Source of the DNA: Oscillospiraceae bacterium | GTDB lineage: Bacteria; Bacillota_A; Clostridia; Oscillospirales; Ruminococcaceae | NCBI GenBank assembly: GCA_017523995.1 | Contig: JAFWUX010000221.1 | Span: 1-30,391 of the forward strand | Direction: 5' to 3' | Length of the DNA: 30,391 bases | Part shown: in pieces, positions 6,763 through 16,338 of the stretch | How positions within the stretch are numbered: the first letter of the stretch is position 1 | Layout of the letters: the number at the start of each line of letters is the position of its first letter | Notes under the pieces: model-generated | What the model was told of the DNA's origin: nothing | Seen by the model: only the letters and a program-made list of their open reading frames with translations | Database searches by the model: none | Program-made: the position numbers and the translations under genes

Positions 6763-9700
6763 TCAGGCGAATTTGTTGATGATTCTTGCAATGTATTGCA
6801 GGATCATAACAAGATCGTCCGAATCTGCATTGCCATTTTTGTCCACATCTGCATTCAGGACGCCCTGCGTGGAAATCTTCACATTTTTATCCTCGGTGCA
6901 GAAGCGTGCCAGAAGCACTGCATCGGAGACATCAACTTTGAAATCGCCGCTGATGTCGCCCTTGACATAACTGATCGGAGCAGGCGTCGTCGCGCTCGTT
7001 GTGGTCTTCGCGGTCGTTGTCGTCTTGCCGGAACTTGTTGTTGCAGCGCTTGTCGTCGTTGTATTTGTCTTGGTTGTCGTGGTGACCTTTGCGGTCGTCG
7101 TGGTGACCTTTGCTGTTGTCGTGGTGACCTTTGCTGTTGTCGTGGTGACCTTTGCGGTCGTCGTGGTGACCTTTGCGGTCGTCGTGGTTGCTGCGTTTCC
7201 TGTCGTAGTGACAGACGCAGTGGTTTCCGAAACATCCGGCTCCATGCAGCGGACAAACTGCTGCGAATTTGCCACGGATTTTGCCGGACGATACCAGACG
7301 GTCAGCGTACCGTTCTCATCCGAAATGCCCTGCGAGAGATACAGCAGATTTGCTGCGGTGAACTCCGTGCCGAGCAGATCGTAGAAGTTGTAGACAGTGT
7401 TCGGTTTCAGACCGGTGAAGGTCTTGGTGAGCGTTTGGTTCGTCTCTATGACAACAGGCTGCTGGTTCGTCGGAACTGTCTGATTCGGTGTCATGGAAAT
7501 AAAGGCGCATGTGTGGCTCGGATCCTTGGCAAAGCTCTCCGCCGTACTGCCCGTAAAGCCGTAGATCGTGAGGAAATTGTAATCAATGAGCGGTCTGTAG
7601 CCGTTTTCCGGAATGTAATCAGCAGCCAGCTTTTCCGGATCGCCCAGAAACTGTGTATTGGGATTGAAGAAATAGATTTTGCGTCTTTCGGAATATTTCA
7701 AAGGCTGCGAGCGTGTGGTCGAACCGTCTTCATTCACTGTTATGATTGCCTCTCCGTTCGGATACAAGTCGCCTTCGTGGTAATCGCTGAATGCATTAAA
7801 ATACACGGATTCAACGCTCTTCGGAAGTACAATGGTTGCCAATGCGCAGCACTCGTAAAAAGCATTCTCTCCGATCGACTTGACCTGATCGGGAATGGTA
7901 AGAGATCTGAGACTCTCGTTCTCGTAGAAAGTATCATCAGCGATCGCTTTCAGACTCTGCGGCATTGTGACTTTATTCAATAACGTGCATTGGTAGAAAG
8001 CACCCTTTCCGATTGTTGTAACAGTATTCGGGATCTTGATCTGCTTGAGTCCGGACTTGCGGAACGCATATTCTCCGATTGAACGCAGGTTCGGCGGCAG
8101 TTTTACATAATTCACGGGAATGCCATTGAAAAAGCGATCCGGAATGGATGTCCAGTTGCGCGGGAAATAAAATTCCCGCATGCAAGCATTTTCATACAAT
8201 TGCGAAAATTCTTCCTGATGATCGAACATTCCGATTCCTACGCCTTGCGGGATTCCGGTCTCAAGCGTAAAACGTCTGATCATCTTCCGCGTGCCGAATG
8301 CACAGATACCGATTTCGCTGACCGAAGACGGAACCGTCATATCATAAGGCGCACACTGCGGCTTATCTCTGTCCGCCACCGGAACATAGTGATCGGTATT
8401 GAACGCAAAATCTCCGATCTTTTTCAAGTTTCTCGGCAGTTCTATATCACATTCCCTGCAGCCGTAAAAAGCATGGTCTTCGATTTCGGTCACAGTATCC
8501 GGGATATAAACATGCTTCAGATTATAGCAGTTTGCAAACATATAAGGCTCGATCTTCGTAATGCCGTCCTGAATATAGATTGTCTCCATATCTCCGCCTC
8601 CAAACACACCTTTTCCATAGTTTTCAACTGACAAAGGAACCGTCAGCGAATTGAGTGAAGAACCGGAGAACGCGTAATCGCCGAGCGTTTTCAGAGATTT
8701 CGGAAACTTCAGAGAAGATATTTCCGCGTTGCTGAATGCATGCTCCCCGATATACTCCAGTGTCTCAGGGAAATAGATAGATGACTGCACGATTGAGCTT
8801 CCCCAATGCACCGGATCATTGGTTGAAAATGCACGATTTCCGATTCGTTTGATTTTGCCCGGAAGCTTGATATTATGAATAAACGAAATCGTAGAAAATG
8901 CTTCCGGCATGATCTCTACAACAGGATCGCCCTTGTAATAGGTCGGCATATCCGGAAGATAAGCATGAATGATCCGGCGGGGATCTTTCATGGTCAAACC
9001 ATAACCGTCTTCCAGTTTAACAAAATCATACCAGACACGCTGCTCTGCATTCAGACCATCATCCCCGCTTTCAGGCGGTAATTCAGCTGGATCATCCGGA
9101 TCATCCGGATCATCCGGATCCTGCGAGCCGTTTCCGCTTAAATTCGGGCATTCGCCCCAACCGAATCCCAGGTTGTCAGACGCATAGCATTTCCCAAATT
9201 CAAGTTCTATTTTGGGCTCAATTCCAACATCAATGAATCCCACATCAAGCTTCGCATTCAGCTTTCCTACAAGAGAAAGCGTAATATTGGAGCAGAGCCC
9301 GCAGCCTTTATGCGGTGAATTCAATTGAACATCCACCTGCAGTCCGACTAAGACAGATAATTCTCCCTTTTTATCCAAAAAGCACATTTCGCCGCCAATA
9401 CCAATACCTATAAAACCCTCAACAGTCAGCTTGAGATCTGTGACCGATGCATTATAGGTGAATTTCTTTCCGCTGCCAAATGATGCCGAAAACACCGTGC
9501 TGATATCTACTTGTCCGGTAATAGACACATCAATATACGGACCGAGCTCAAGCTTAACACAGCTGACCGGATTGAAGACAACACTGTACGGTAATGGGAA
9601 CTTCATTTCAAAAGCAACGTTAATCTCAGCACCGATCTCGACACTCAATGCCATATCCAAATGAAGCGTGCTAAAAAAATTCGATTTGTAAAATGAAACT

Positions 9701-10827
9701 TTATAATCAAAAATAAAATCAGCAAAGCCGCTCAGATCTACTCCTGCTTCCTCTGAAACAGTCTGCACCCCTTTGCCGAACTGGACGCGAAAATGCACCG
9801 AATCACTGGAATTTACAAAATCATCTTCGTCTTCTTCAGCAGAAGCAGCAGACATCCCGCCGCGTGCGGGGCGCCCCTGTGCAGGCTGTTCTTCATCATC
9901 ATAAGAATAAGTAAATTCATGCCCATACGATTCTTCCGGATCAGGCGGTGTCAAAGTCAGCGTATTATTGGAAGCATCTGTCTCCAGCTTCACAAATTCA
10001 AACGCATCGTCGGTGTTATACGAAAGATCCGCATGAACGGTGGTAACATCGCCGTCCGTTTCAAGCGAGCTGATCTTGAAGACCGCAGCACCGTGATTTG
10101 CCCCATCAATGGCAACGACACTGCCTTTTTTGATCTCACCGGTATAGTTCCGGATCAGGTAGATGCCGTTTTCGAGATCCTGATTCAGCACGATATCGTG
10201 CGTGCCGTCCGAATGCAGAACCTGCACTTCCTTGTTGTAGACGGCAAAATTCGTGTCATCGTTCTCGTCGAGATTCAGCACCTCATAGCCTTCGTAGTCG
10301 CTGATCTCCGATTGCAGAACCTCCTGCATCATGGATGTGTGCATCGAGTCCGTATACTCCATGCTCAGCGGAACCTGATTCTCACCGACAACATACACCC
10401 GAACGAGATAATATTCCGGCATGCTCGACAGCGAAACAGGCACATCAATCAGCGTTTCATCCGCCGTGAACGCCTGCATGCCCGTGCCGAGCAGCTTGGG
10501 TGCGTTCCGTCCAGAGGGATCGGAAAAGACGCAGACAACTGCGGTCGCATCCGACGCGGATTCCAGAGAAACCTGTGCGATGCCTTCATTCAGAACCACA
10601 TCGTGCACAACGGCGGTTGCGCCCAGACGCGCCCGTTCCAGATTGATCTCTCTGGCAACCATACTGCCGAATGTGTTGTCGGAATACGCAAGATTTGCTT
10701 CTGTCTCCGGCAGTGACGGAAAGGATACTTCCGGTTCTGCGGATGCGATCGGCGCAGCGCTTTGCAGGAATCCCGTAACTGACAAAACGGACGCCATAAG
10801 AAGTGATAAAAATTTTTTGCCTTTCAT
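6763..10827 (-). CDS. Large secreted BspA-type LRR protein with C-terminal dockerin
   Basis: 1354 residues. A signal peptide covers residues 1-30 (MKGKKFLSLLMASVLSVTGF...ASA). Residues ~60-570 are a beta-rich region without a family I can name. An acidic DPDDPDDPDDP linker lies at ~572. BspA-type leucine-rich repeats (LRR_5; pattern IGEYAFxxxxLKxIxIPxxV) run about 610-1020. A Thr-rich linker (~1205-1280) contains five exact-register copies of AKVTTTT, visible as 21-bp repeats at about 7080-7190. A dockerin type I domain ends the protein (residues ~1287-1352; GDISGDFKVDVSDA and NADVDKNGNADSDD). AAAGGGG lies 6 bases before the ATG at 10827. No catalytic motif was recognised. It is probably a cellulosome-associated adhesin or substrate-binding surface protein. 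Confidence 0.88.
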   Translation of the reverse strand: MKGKKFLSLLMASVLSVTGFLQSAAPIASAEPEVSFPSLPETEANLAYSDNTFGSMVAREINLERARLGATAVVHDVVLNEGIAQVSLESASDATAVVCVFSDPSGRNAPKLLGTGMQAFTADETLIDVPVSLSSMPEYYLVRVYVVGENQVPLSMEYTDSMHTSMMQEVLQSEISDYEGYEVLNLDENDDTNFAVYNKEVQVLHSDGTHDIVLNQDLENGIYLIRNYTGEIKKGSVVAIDGANHGAAVFKISSLETDGDVTTVHADLSYNTDDAFEFVKLETDASNNTLTLTPPDPEESYGHEFTYSYDDEEQPAQGRPARGGMSAASAEEDEDDFVNSSDSVHFRVQFGKGVQTVSEEAGVDLSGFADFIFDYKVSFYKSNFFSTLHLDMALSVEIGAEINVAFEMKFPLPYSVVFNPVSCVKLELGPYIDVSITGQVDISTVFSASFGSGKKFTYNASVTDLKLTVEGFIGIGIGGEMCFLDKKGELSVLVGLQVDVQLNSPHKGCGLCSNITLSLVGKLNAKLDVGFIDVGIEPKIELEFGKCYASDNLGFGWGECPNLSGNGSQDPDDPDDPDDPAELPPESGDDGLNAEQRVWYDFVKLEDGYGLTMKDPRRIIHAYLPDMPTYYKGDPVVEIMPEAFSTISFIHNIKLPGKIKRIGNRAFSTNDPVHWGSSIVQSSIYFPETLEYIGEHAFSNAEISSLKFPKSLKTLGDYAFSGSSLNSLTVPLSVENYGKGVFGGGDMETIYIQDGITKIEPYMFANCYNLKHVYIPDTVTEIEDHAFYGCRECDIELPRNLKKIGDFAFNTDHYVPVADRDKPQCAPYDMTVPSSVSEIGICAFGTRKMIRRFTLETGIPQGVGIGMFDHQEEFSQLYENACMREFYFPRNWTSIPDRFFNGIPVNYVKLPPNLRSIGEYAFRKSGLKQIKIPNTVTTIGKGAFYQCTLLNKVTMPQSLKAIADDTFYENESLRSLTIPDQVKSIGENAFYECCALATIVLPKSVESVYFNAFSDYHEGDLYPNGEAIITVNEDGSTTRSQPLKYSERRKIYFFNPNTQFLGDPEKLAADYIPENGYRPLIDYNFLTIYGFTGSTAESFAKDPSHTCAFISMTPNQTVPTNQQPVVIETNQTLTKTFTGLKPNTVYNFYDLLGTEFTAANLLYLSQGISDENGTLTVWYRPAKSVANSQQFVRCMEPDVSETTASVTTTGNAATTTTAKVTTTTAKVTTTTAKVTTTTAKVTTTTAKVTTTTKTNTTTTSAATTSSGKTTTTAKTTTSATTPAPISYVKGDISGDFKVDVSDAVLLARFCTEDKNVKISTQGVLNADVDKNGNADSDDLVMILQYIARIINKFA
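7080..7195 (-). repeat. 21-bp tandem repeat inside the LRR gene linker
   Basis: Five copies of a 21-base unit encode AKVTTTT. They differ only at synonymous third positions, so copy number could change without breaking the frame. The unit is a typical glycosylatable Thr-rich linker before a dockerin. Confidence 0.9.
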
Positions 10828-10852
10828 TTCTTTCCCCTTTCACAAACAAAAA

Positions 10853-10880
10853 TATCCTGCATACACCCGTATGCAGGATA
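10853..10880 (-). terminator. Strong hairpin with T tract at the LRR-gene promoter
   Basis: A perfect 12-bp stem (TATCCTGCATAC at 10853-10864, GTATGCAGGATA at 10869-10880) with a 4-base loop is followed on the minus strand by TTTTTGTTTG. It can terminate the upstream dockerin gene (stop at 10936). It also lies at or next to the predicted start point of the LRR gene, so it may form a 5' hairpin in that message. Confidence 0.85.
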
Positions 10881-10909
10881 ATTATAACATATAATAACTG
10901 AAAATGCAA
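10881..10909 (-). promoter_or_regulatory. Promoter of the LRR-dockerin gene
   Basis: On the minus strand TTGCAT (10904-10909), a 17-base spacer and TATAAT (10881-10886). It touches the terminator-like hairpin at 10853-10880 directly, so the promoter sits between the stop codon of the upstream gene and the hairpin. Confidence 0.75.
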
Positions 10910-10935
10910 TTGTTTTGAAAAAAAAGCTGTCCGGT

Positions 10936-13251
10936 TCAGTGTATCAGCGCGTCATCGGCTGTATTCTGATGAAAAAGATCCCCTCTTGCATTTTCCCGCA
11001 AAACGTGATATACAGTCTTTTTCAGCAGCGTCAGATCAGCTGCGTCCAGCAGCGCATCCTGATTCATGTCGCCCGCCTGCCAGTCGGGGAGCGTCGTATC
11101 CGGTGCACAGCCGAGCCATTTTCCGAGCAGGACGGCATCTTCCCGATTCACGGCGCCGTCTGCATTCACATCGCCCGCAAGATGCTCCTGCCGGGTATCG
11201 GGAATCACCGCAGAGCCCTTGAGCTTTGCGCTGTCCTTCGCCGCGGCAATGACCGCATACGACTGCCCCGTTTCCGGATCCTTGACAGAAGCAGTCGTAT
11301 AATCAACGCCCCATTCTGCCGCGGTCTCCTCACCGGTTATCGGGTTGGTTATCAGCACTTTGAACGCCTGCGCATCCGGATTGTCGTGATCCTGTGCAAT
11401 CCGGACAGTCTCATCGTTTCTGCCTGAAAGCGCATCCCTTCCAAAGTCGGCGGTATGTCCGCAGTCTGTGCATTTCAGCGTGATACAGTCTTTTGCATTC
11501 CCGTCCGAAAGCTGCATTCCTGCAAACTCATAGTTATGCTTTGCCAGAAACCGGACTCTCTGTGACTTGTTCCGATAGACAAGCGGATCAATCTGTACAT
11601 CAAACAAGACAACCGGCGCGTCAAATTCGGTGACCGTATAGTTCCGCGCCGCGATGTCATAATCCAGCGTTGACTCACCTTTCCAGAACAACTTGAAAAA
11701 CAGGTCATCCGCAATGGTGGTTTTATCTATGTACACCGCAAACTTGTCGCCGGTTTCCAGATACTCTGTTTCCGGATCAAACCACGTCTGTATCCAGCGG
11801 TCGTCCGTGCTGCTGATCTTATAAAAACGCACGAAATAGCCGAACGGGTCATCGTGCGGGACACGCAGACCGCATTTCGTGCAGACATCATATTCATTGC
11901 CCTCTGCATCCGGCTCTGTCTGCTCAAATTCATGCCCTGCCTTGCGCTGCACGATTTCAGTATTCTCCGGATGTTCCAGATCAATACTGTAAAAACGAAT
12001 GTCTGATTTCTCCCATGTATACCAGTAGACCTTTCCGCCGGATACGACCGGTTCGCAGTCAGAGAGCTGTCCCTCAATTTCATATTCCTTACCGGTCAGT
12101 GTGCCGGTGCCGTCCACAAAGACATAGTGCAGGATCTCTCCCTGCGACCAGATCAGCAGGAAGCGGTCACCGCCGACCGGCACAAGATACGGATTGCCCG
12201 CTCTCACGCCGTCATCGGGATAATCCGTGACATCCACATTCAGGATGTTCTCCTCATACATATCGTCCTTCGGGACAGCGGCAAGCTTGATGTTCCGTGC
12301 AGTTTCATAAGCAGAAGACTTCCGCTTAACCGCAACGTCATACCAGTTATCCTGATTGATCGTGTTGTACGCTACAATATAATGTGTGCTGCTCTGCACA
12401 AATCCGCCGACCGCAACGCCGGTGTAATTCACAAGTCTCATATCTTCGGGATCAGCTTCGCCCAGATCGCTGAAGCTCGACACCATGTCCAGACTTGCGT
12501 TTCTGCCGGATGAGGACAGGCGGTTCAGCACCACGGTGCGCGGGTGCGCGTCACCATGATTCAGCATTACAATGTCGCCCGCATCGAGCAGCACAAACTG
12601 ATTGAAGGAGTGGCTCGTGTAGGCTCTTCCGCCGCCGTCATAGGTGAGCTTCATGTTCTCCATGTCCAGTTCCATCGAATAATTGGACTGGTGCCATGAC
12701 TGCATCTTGCGGGCGGTGTGGATGATCATGCGTTTTCCGTCATCGGCACAGCGCACAGTGCCGCCAGAAAAAGCCTCTATGACATCATCACCGACCGTCT
12801 GCACATGTGAAAGCAGCTTCCAGTCTGTGCTGTACTTTGCAATGTCAAACTTCGGCGATTTTCCCACGGGCGTTGTCCCGGTGTCACCGGTGATGAGATA
12901 ATAGCAGCCGTCCGAGGCATGATAGAATCCGCCGTAATCCGGCAGCATTCTCGGAACGCTGAACCGCTCCGTCAGGTGAAAACCGGCATCGTAATATTCA
13001 ACGCGGACCTGATCCTGACTGTCTAAGGAGCTTTGCACGCGCATCCAGCTGCCGTCTTCCAGCGGTACCAGATTGGAGCAGATCGGACTTGTCCAAGTGT
13101 AATAATCATGGTATGATATGTTCATACCATTGTCGCAGATGCAGGCAATGTCAACGTTCTCCCCTTCTGCCGCACAGACCGGCTGCTCAGGCGCAGTACA
13201 GGTCAGACACAGCAGCAGCGATGCTGTGACGGCAGCGATCGTTTTTTTCAT
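10936..13251 (-). CDS. Secreted protein of unknown function with C-terminal dockerin
   Basis: 771 residues. A signal peptide covers residues 1-28 (MKKTIAAVTASLLLCLTCTA...CAA). Residues ~35-420 are rich in short beta strands with recurring Trp, Tyr and Asp, e.g. LVPLEDGSWMRVQS, GGFYHASDGCYYLITGD and YLVPVGGDRFLLIWSQGE. This suggests a beta-propeller, but it is not a named family. Two Cys pairs follow, CTKCG near residue 453 and CTDCG near 594, which look like small zinc ribbons. A dockerin type I domain (~690-755; GDVNADGAVNREDA and GDMNQDALLDAADL) completes it. A GAGGGG-type ribosome site precedes the ATG at 13251. The protein probably docks to a scaffoldin. Substrate and activity cannot be told. 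Confidence 0.82.
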   Translation of the reverse strand: MKKTIAAVTASLLLCLTCTAPEQPVCAAEGENVDIACICDNGMNISYHDYYTWTSPICSNLVPLEDGSWMRVQSSLDSQDQVRVEYYDAGFHLTERFSVPRMLPDYGGFYHASDGCYYLITGDTGTTPVGKSPKFDIAKYSTDWKLLSHVQTVGDDVIEAFSGGTVRCADDGKRMIIHTARKMQSWHQSNYSMELDMENMKLTYDGGGRAYTSHSFNQFVLLDAGDIVMLNHGDAHPRTVVLNRLSSSGRNASLDMVSSFSDLGEADPEDMRLVNYTGVAVGGFVQSSTHYIVAYNTINQDNWYDVAVKRKSSAYETARNIKLAAVPKDDMYEENILNVDVTDYPDDGVRAGNPYLVPVGGDRFLLIWSQGEILHYVFVDGTGTLTGKEYEIEGQLSDCEPVVSGGKVYWYTWEKSDIRFYSIDLEHPENTEIVQRKAGHEFEQTEPDAEGNEYDVCTKCGLRVPHDDPFGYFVRFYKISSTDDRWIQTWFDPETEYLETGDKFAVYIDKTTIADDLFFKLFWKGESTLDYDIAARNYTVTEFDAPVVLFDVQIDPLVYRNKSQRVRFLAKHNYEFAGMQLSDGNAKDCITLKCTDCGHTADFGRDALSGRNDETVRIAQDHDNPDAQAFKVLITNPITGEETAAEWGVDYTTASVKDPETGQSYAVIAAAKDSAKLKGSAVIPDTRQEHLAGDVNADGAVNREDAVLLGKWLGCAPDTTLPDWQAGDMNQDALLDAADLTLLKKTVYHVLRENARGDLFHQNTADDALIH

Positions 13252-13297
13252 GCAGATCCCCTCGCTTTCCGGTTTTGAAGTGTCCGATATTTCGCAG

Positions 13298-13342
13298 CGG
13301 AAATATTATAATGAGTATAACATATTTCCGGCAGGCTGTCAA
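13298..13342 (-). promoter_or_regulatory. Promoter with overlapping palindromic operator
   Basis: On the minus strand TTGACA (13337-13342), a 17-base spacer and TATACT (13314-13319). A perfect inverted repeat with 9-bp arms, CGGAAATAT (13298-13306) and ATATTTCCG (13322-13330), straddles the -10 and the start point. This is where a repressor dimer would bind. It controls the dockerin gene starting at 13251. Confidence 0.7.
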
Positions 13343-13389
13343 GAAACCCGCTGCGCAGGCTATCGTCTGTTCCGGGAAATGAAGACAAA

Positions 13390-13420
13390 GCAGCCCCGCC
13401 GATGGTTCCGGCAGGGCTGC
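13390..13420 (-). terminator. Terminator of the NACHT operon
   Basis: GCAGCCC (13390-13396) pairs with GGGCTGC (13414-13420), extended by GCC/GGC after one mismatch. On the minus strand it is followed by TTTGTCTTC. It lies about 80 bases past the last ORF of the NACHT transcription unit. The stretch from there to 13500 shows nothing else. Confidence 0.65.
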
Positions 13421-13500
13421 GGTCATTCACCTCAAGTGCGTACCGCCCGACTTTCTCGGCTGTTCTCCTTTTCTCTTTACGGGATTAGAATCTGAAACAG

Positions 13501-13635
13501 TCACCCGAACAGCACCTCATCCATCAGCAGATCATTCAAGGCATTGACGAGTTTCCGGATCCGCTCAAAATCATCAGGCGCAACTGTATGCTCCATAGAA
13601 CAGTTCGCCGGTGCGTATGCGGGCGCCCGTTTCAC
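13501..13635 (-). CDS. Small ORF overlapping the end of the NACHT gene (candidate)
   Basis: 44 residues from a GTG at 13635 that overlaps the NACHT stop (GTGA). An internal ATG at 13596 would give 31 residues. The C-terminal half (PDDFERIRKLVNALNDLLMD) would form an amphipathic acidic helix. There is no clear ribosome site, so translation would rest on coupling. No family was recognised. The 4-base overlap and helix-like composition favour a real gene; the small size and lack of a ribosome site argue against. Confidence 0.4.
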   Translation of the reverse strand: MKRAPAYAPANCSMEHTVAPDDFERIRKLVNALNDLLMDEVLFG

Positions 13636-16151
13636 TTAATCGGCTTGCCGTCTACATCCACTTCGATCATGCCGTGCTCTTTCGGATTGAAGCCAAAAGG
13701 AAAAACTGTTGCTAATCCCGGATCTGTGCAAAACATCGCACCTCGCAGATGTGCTAGATTAAATTTTATCCCAAGCAATGTAGCACCTGTCAGATCTGCC
13801 TGTTGCAAATATACTCCCCCTAAAATAGTTTCTTGCAGATTTGCTCCTTTCAGATTCGCACCTTTCAAATTCGCTGATTCCAGATTCGCACCTTTTAGAT
13901 TCGCCGTTTCCAGATTCGCTCTAAACAGATTCGCCCCTTGTAAATCCCAACCGCTCAAATCAACAACTTGATCAGACTCACCCAGCATTTCCCGAATCCG
14001 TTTGCAGGCTTCACTGCTGTTTTCATTTTGAAATTCGTGACCGGTCACAAAGCACAGCAGCGCCCGAAATGCCCGAACGATCTGCGCATTCAGCGGATTC
14101 TCAATTCCCTTTTCCGCGCTCCGATAGAAATATTCTGCGACAGGCGCATCCGGAATCGTGATCTTGTCAAGAACACCGGTTTCCATTGCATGCACAAACG
14201 CCGCCTTGAATCCTTCCTCGTCAAATCCTTCTCTGTCCGGATCGGAAAAAGGCGCTTTTTTCATCGCGCAGAGATACTGAAACATTTCAAACGGGATCGC
14301 CTTGTAACGGAATGCGGCGATCGCGGTTTTGATTACATCCGCGGCTGCTTCATCTGCACTTTTTTCGCCGAAATATGACGCATTGAATTTTGCAAAATAA
14401 TCCTCGTAGAGCTTGACCGCCGCAAAATATTCATACACGGTCTTATGCGCAAAGGTGATGCCGCCCGCTTCATTTTCTCTGGCAAACGGACAAAGCGCAA
14501 GCTCCTTTTTGACCGCAAGATCATTCTCTGAAACCGTAAAATCAGCGCCGAATATTCCCCGCAATACGGTCTTCGTCCGCGCTTTTGCATGCTGCAAGCC
14601 GACCGCATGCGGATCCTTCCGGTCGTTCGCATGCACAAGATCAAGCGTGCCGAGCAGGAACATCTGATAGGCGATCTCTTTCGTATACTGCCACGCGATC
14701 TGATTGGACTTTGCATCCTTTTTCGTCAGGGTTTTCTGCATTCTCTGCTTTCGGAGATGCGTTCTTGAAAGGATCCCCCGAAATGCTTCGTCATAGATCG
14801 AACCGATATCGCTGTGCTTCGACAGCTTGATTTCGCTGTCGCCGCAGATATACAGAATGACCGGCACGCAGAACGCTTCCCTCCGGCGGTCTTTCTCGCT
14901 GCTGCTCGGAAGATTATTGTAATCCGAAAGAAATTCCGCGCACCATGTTTCCTTTTCATGCTTTACCCTGCCGTATTTGCCGCACCATTGTTTCACTTCC
15001 TGCTCTGTCCATTGCAGCGTTTCGATCCGCAGGTCAGCATCATACGGCGCCACAAAATAGCCCTCTGCGTCACGGGACGTCACCAGAACATGATAGCCGG
15101 CATCCAGCTCCGTCAGCTTTTCCAGAAACTCGCTCCCGTCAAATGCGCCGCCGCGCAGCACGCAGACCTCGTCCAGCCCGTCCAGAATCAGCAGCTTGCT
15201 TTTCAGCTGTTCCGCGGTGTATCCCTTGAACAGAGCCAGCAGGATCTCGTCCGCTTCTTTCGTCCAGTCGATGCGGTCGCAGTGATTCCGCAGGGCTGCC
15301 GCAAGCACCTGATCCGCAAGCAGCGGGAACGAAATGTCATCGGTGATCCCGTTCGCATCTGCAAGGATTTTCGAGACAAGGCTCGACTTTCCGACGCCGG
15401 CACTGCCGTAGAGCAGCATGCAGGTTCTATTTCCCGCGGATCGGTACCAATTCATGATGCAGTCCGCAGCCGTTTCTGTCCTGCCGTTCAGACGCGGCGG
15501 CACGTACATGGACGCAAGCGTGACCTTTTTGTCTGCATCTTCTGCATCCTCGTCATCATCATTTTCCAGAAACAGCGGTTCCGTGTAGCGGTTCAGATAG
15601 GCTTGATTGTCGGATCCGGTCGCTGCCGGCGTGACCGGCACAAGCTGCGCCTTGTTTTCCAGATTCTCAATCCGATCTTCGTGTTCCAATACTTTGTCTT
15701 GCAGCGCAATGCTCATATCTCCCGGATCTATCAGATGTTTCCGCACATACGGCTGCCCGATAAACGCCACGACCTCGGATATATAATTTGTGACGCTTTC
15801 ATCGACCTGTTTGTCTCCGAAAACAGCTTTGCGAAGATCCGTTTTCAGTTTTTCGATCGCCGCCTTTGTCATGAAGCCGTTTTCGATCTCCATGTTTTCA
15901 TTTTCCAGCAAATGCGTGATCGCCGCTTCCATACGATGCGCGTCTTCTTCATTCATACATGCCGGCGCCTGAATGCTGCGAATGCCTTCCTGAATCCGAT
16001 TGAACGCCGCCTGATCCAGCGCAAGTTCTTTCAGATCATCATAAAAATCCCGCGCATTCGCAGCCATCTCCCCGATGACCGGCACAAACGCGATCGCTGA
16101 GATCAGCATTCTTGCAGTTTTCGAGAGTGTTCTTTTTGTCCGTTCTTTCAT
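13632..16151 (-). CDS. NACHT-family NTPase with C-terminal pentapeptide repeats
   Basis: 839 residues from the ATG at 16151. GCGGAGG lies 6 bases upstream; an in-frame ATG at 16172 precedes that ribosome site and is rejected. Residues 1-~190 are helical with one short hydrophobic stretch (~9-22, MLISAIAFVPVIGE) and a coiled-coil-like segment near 170. The NACHT core has Walker A GSAGVGKS (249-256), Walker B LLILDGLDE (320-328) and a sensor-like LVTSRD downstream. A helical region follows, then pentapeptide repeats (~730-800, units such as ANLKG and ANLQE). NACHT proteins are signal-transducing STAND ATPases, and many bacterial ones defend against phage. The pentapeptide right-handed helix would be the sensor or the effector contact. 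No nuclease or TIR domain is visible, so the effector may be the membrane-prone N-terminus. Confidence 0.85.
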   Translation of the reverse strand: MKERTKRTLSKTARMLISAIAFVPVIGEMAANARDFYDDLKELALDQAAFNRIQEGIRSIQAPACMNEEDAHRMEAAITHLLENENMEIENGFMTKAAIEKLKTDLRKAVFGDKQVDESVTNYISEVVAFIGQPYVRKHLIDPGDMSIALQDKVLEHEDRIENLENKAQLVPVTPAATGSDNQAYLNRYTEPLFLENDDDEDAEDADKKVTLASMYVPPRLNGRTETAADCIMNWYRSAGNRTCMLLYGSAGVGKSSLVSKILADANGITDDISFPLLADQVLAAALRNHCDRIDWTKEADEILLALFKGYTAEQLKSKLLILDGLDEVCVLRGGAFDGSEFLEKLTELDAGYHVLVTSRDAEGYFVAPYDADLRIETLQWTEQEVKQWCGKYGRVKHEKETWCAEFLSDYNNLPSSSEKDRRREAFCVPVILYICGDSEIKLSKHSDIGSIYDEAFRGILSRTHLRKQRMQKTLTKKDAKSNQIAWQYTKEIAYQMFLLGTLDLVHANDRKDPHAVGLQHAKARTKTVLRGIFGADFTVSENDLAVKKELALCPFARENEAGGITFAHKTVYEYFAAVKLYEDYFAKFNASYFGEKSADEAAADVIKTAIAAFRYKAIPFEMFQYLCAMKKAPFSDPDREGFDEEGFKAAFVHAMETGVLDKITIPDAPVAEYFYRSAEKGIENPLNAQIVRAFRALLCFVTGHEFQNENSSEACKRIREMLGESDQVVDLSGWDLQGANLFRANLETANLKGANLESANLKGANLKGANLQETILGGVYLQQADLTGATLLGIKFNLAHLRGAMFCTDPGLATVFPFGFNPKEHGMIEVDVDGKPIK

Positions 16152-16186
16152 GTTCAACCTCCGCAAGATCATAACAATCTTTATCT

Positions 16187-16215
16187 ATTATACCATACCC
16201 GTCCGCATTGCACAA
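16187..16215 (-). promoter_or_regulatory. Promoter of the NACHT gene
   Basis: On the minus strand TTGTGC (16210-16215), a 17-base spacer and TATAAT (16187-16192). It is divergent from the antitoxin promoter about 70 bases away. Confidence 0.7.
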
Positions 16216-16269
16216 GTAAAATATTTCCATTTTTCTTTGTATCATTTGACACAGGTGGTAAGCAGTATG

Positions 16270-16315
16270 CATTGTCATGCAATTGCTTGACAATGGCGCA
16301 GCAATATGATATAAT
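16270..16315 (+). promoter_or_regulatory. Antitoxin promoter with 26-bp palindromic operator
   Basis: TTGACA (16287-16292), a 17-base spacer and TATAAT (16310-16315). CATTGTCA (16270-16277) and TGACAATG (16288-16295) are the outer arms of a 26-bp palindrome with 12 of 13 positions matching, and its right arm covers the -35. This is the expected layout for autorepression by a RelB/DinJ-type ribbon-helix-helix antitoxin. AAAGGAG lies 8 bases before the ATG at 16339. Confidence 0.85.
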
Positions 16316-16338
16316 GTACACAGAAAGGAGCTGATTGT

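Noticed and set aside
6412..7983. 523-codon plus-strand frame across speD and the LRR-gene end
   Set aside because: Crosses two genes and their intergenic DNA; the Cys/Arg-rich repeats are the complement of the Thr-linker codons.
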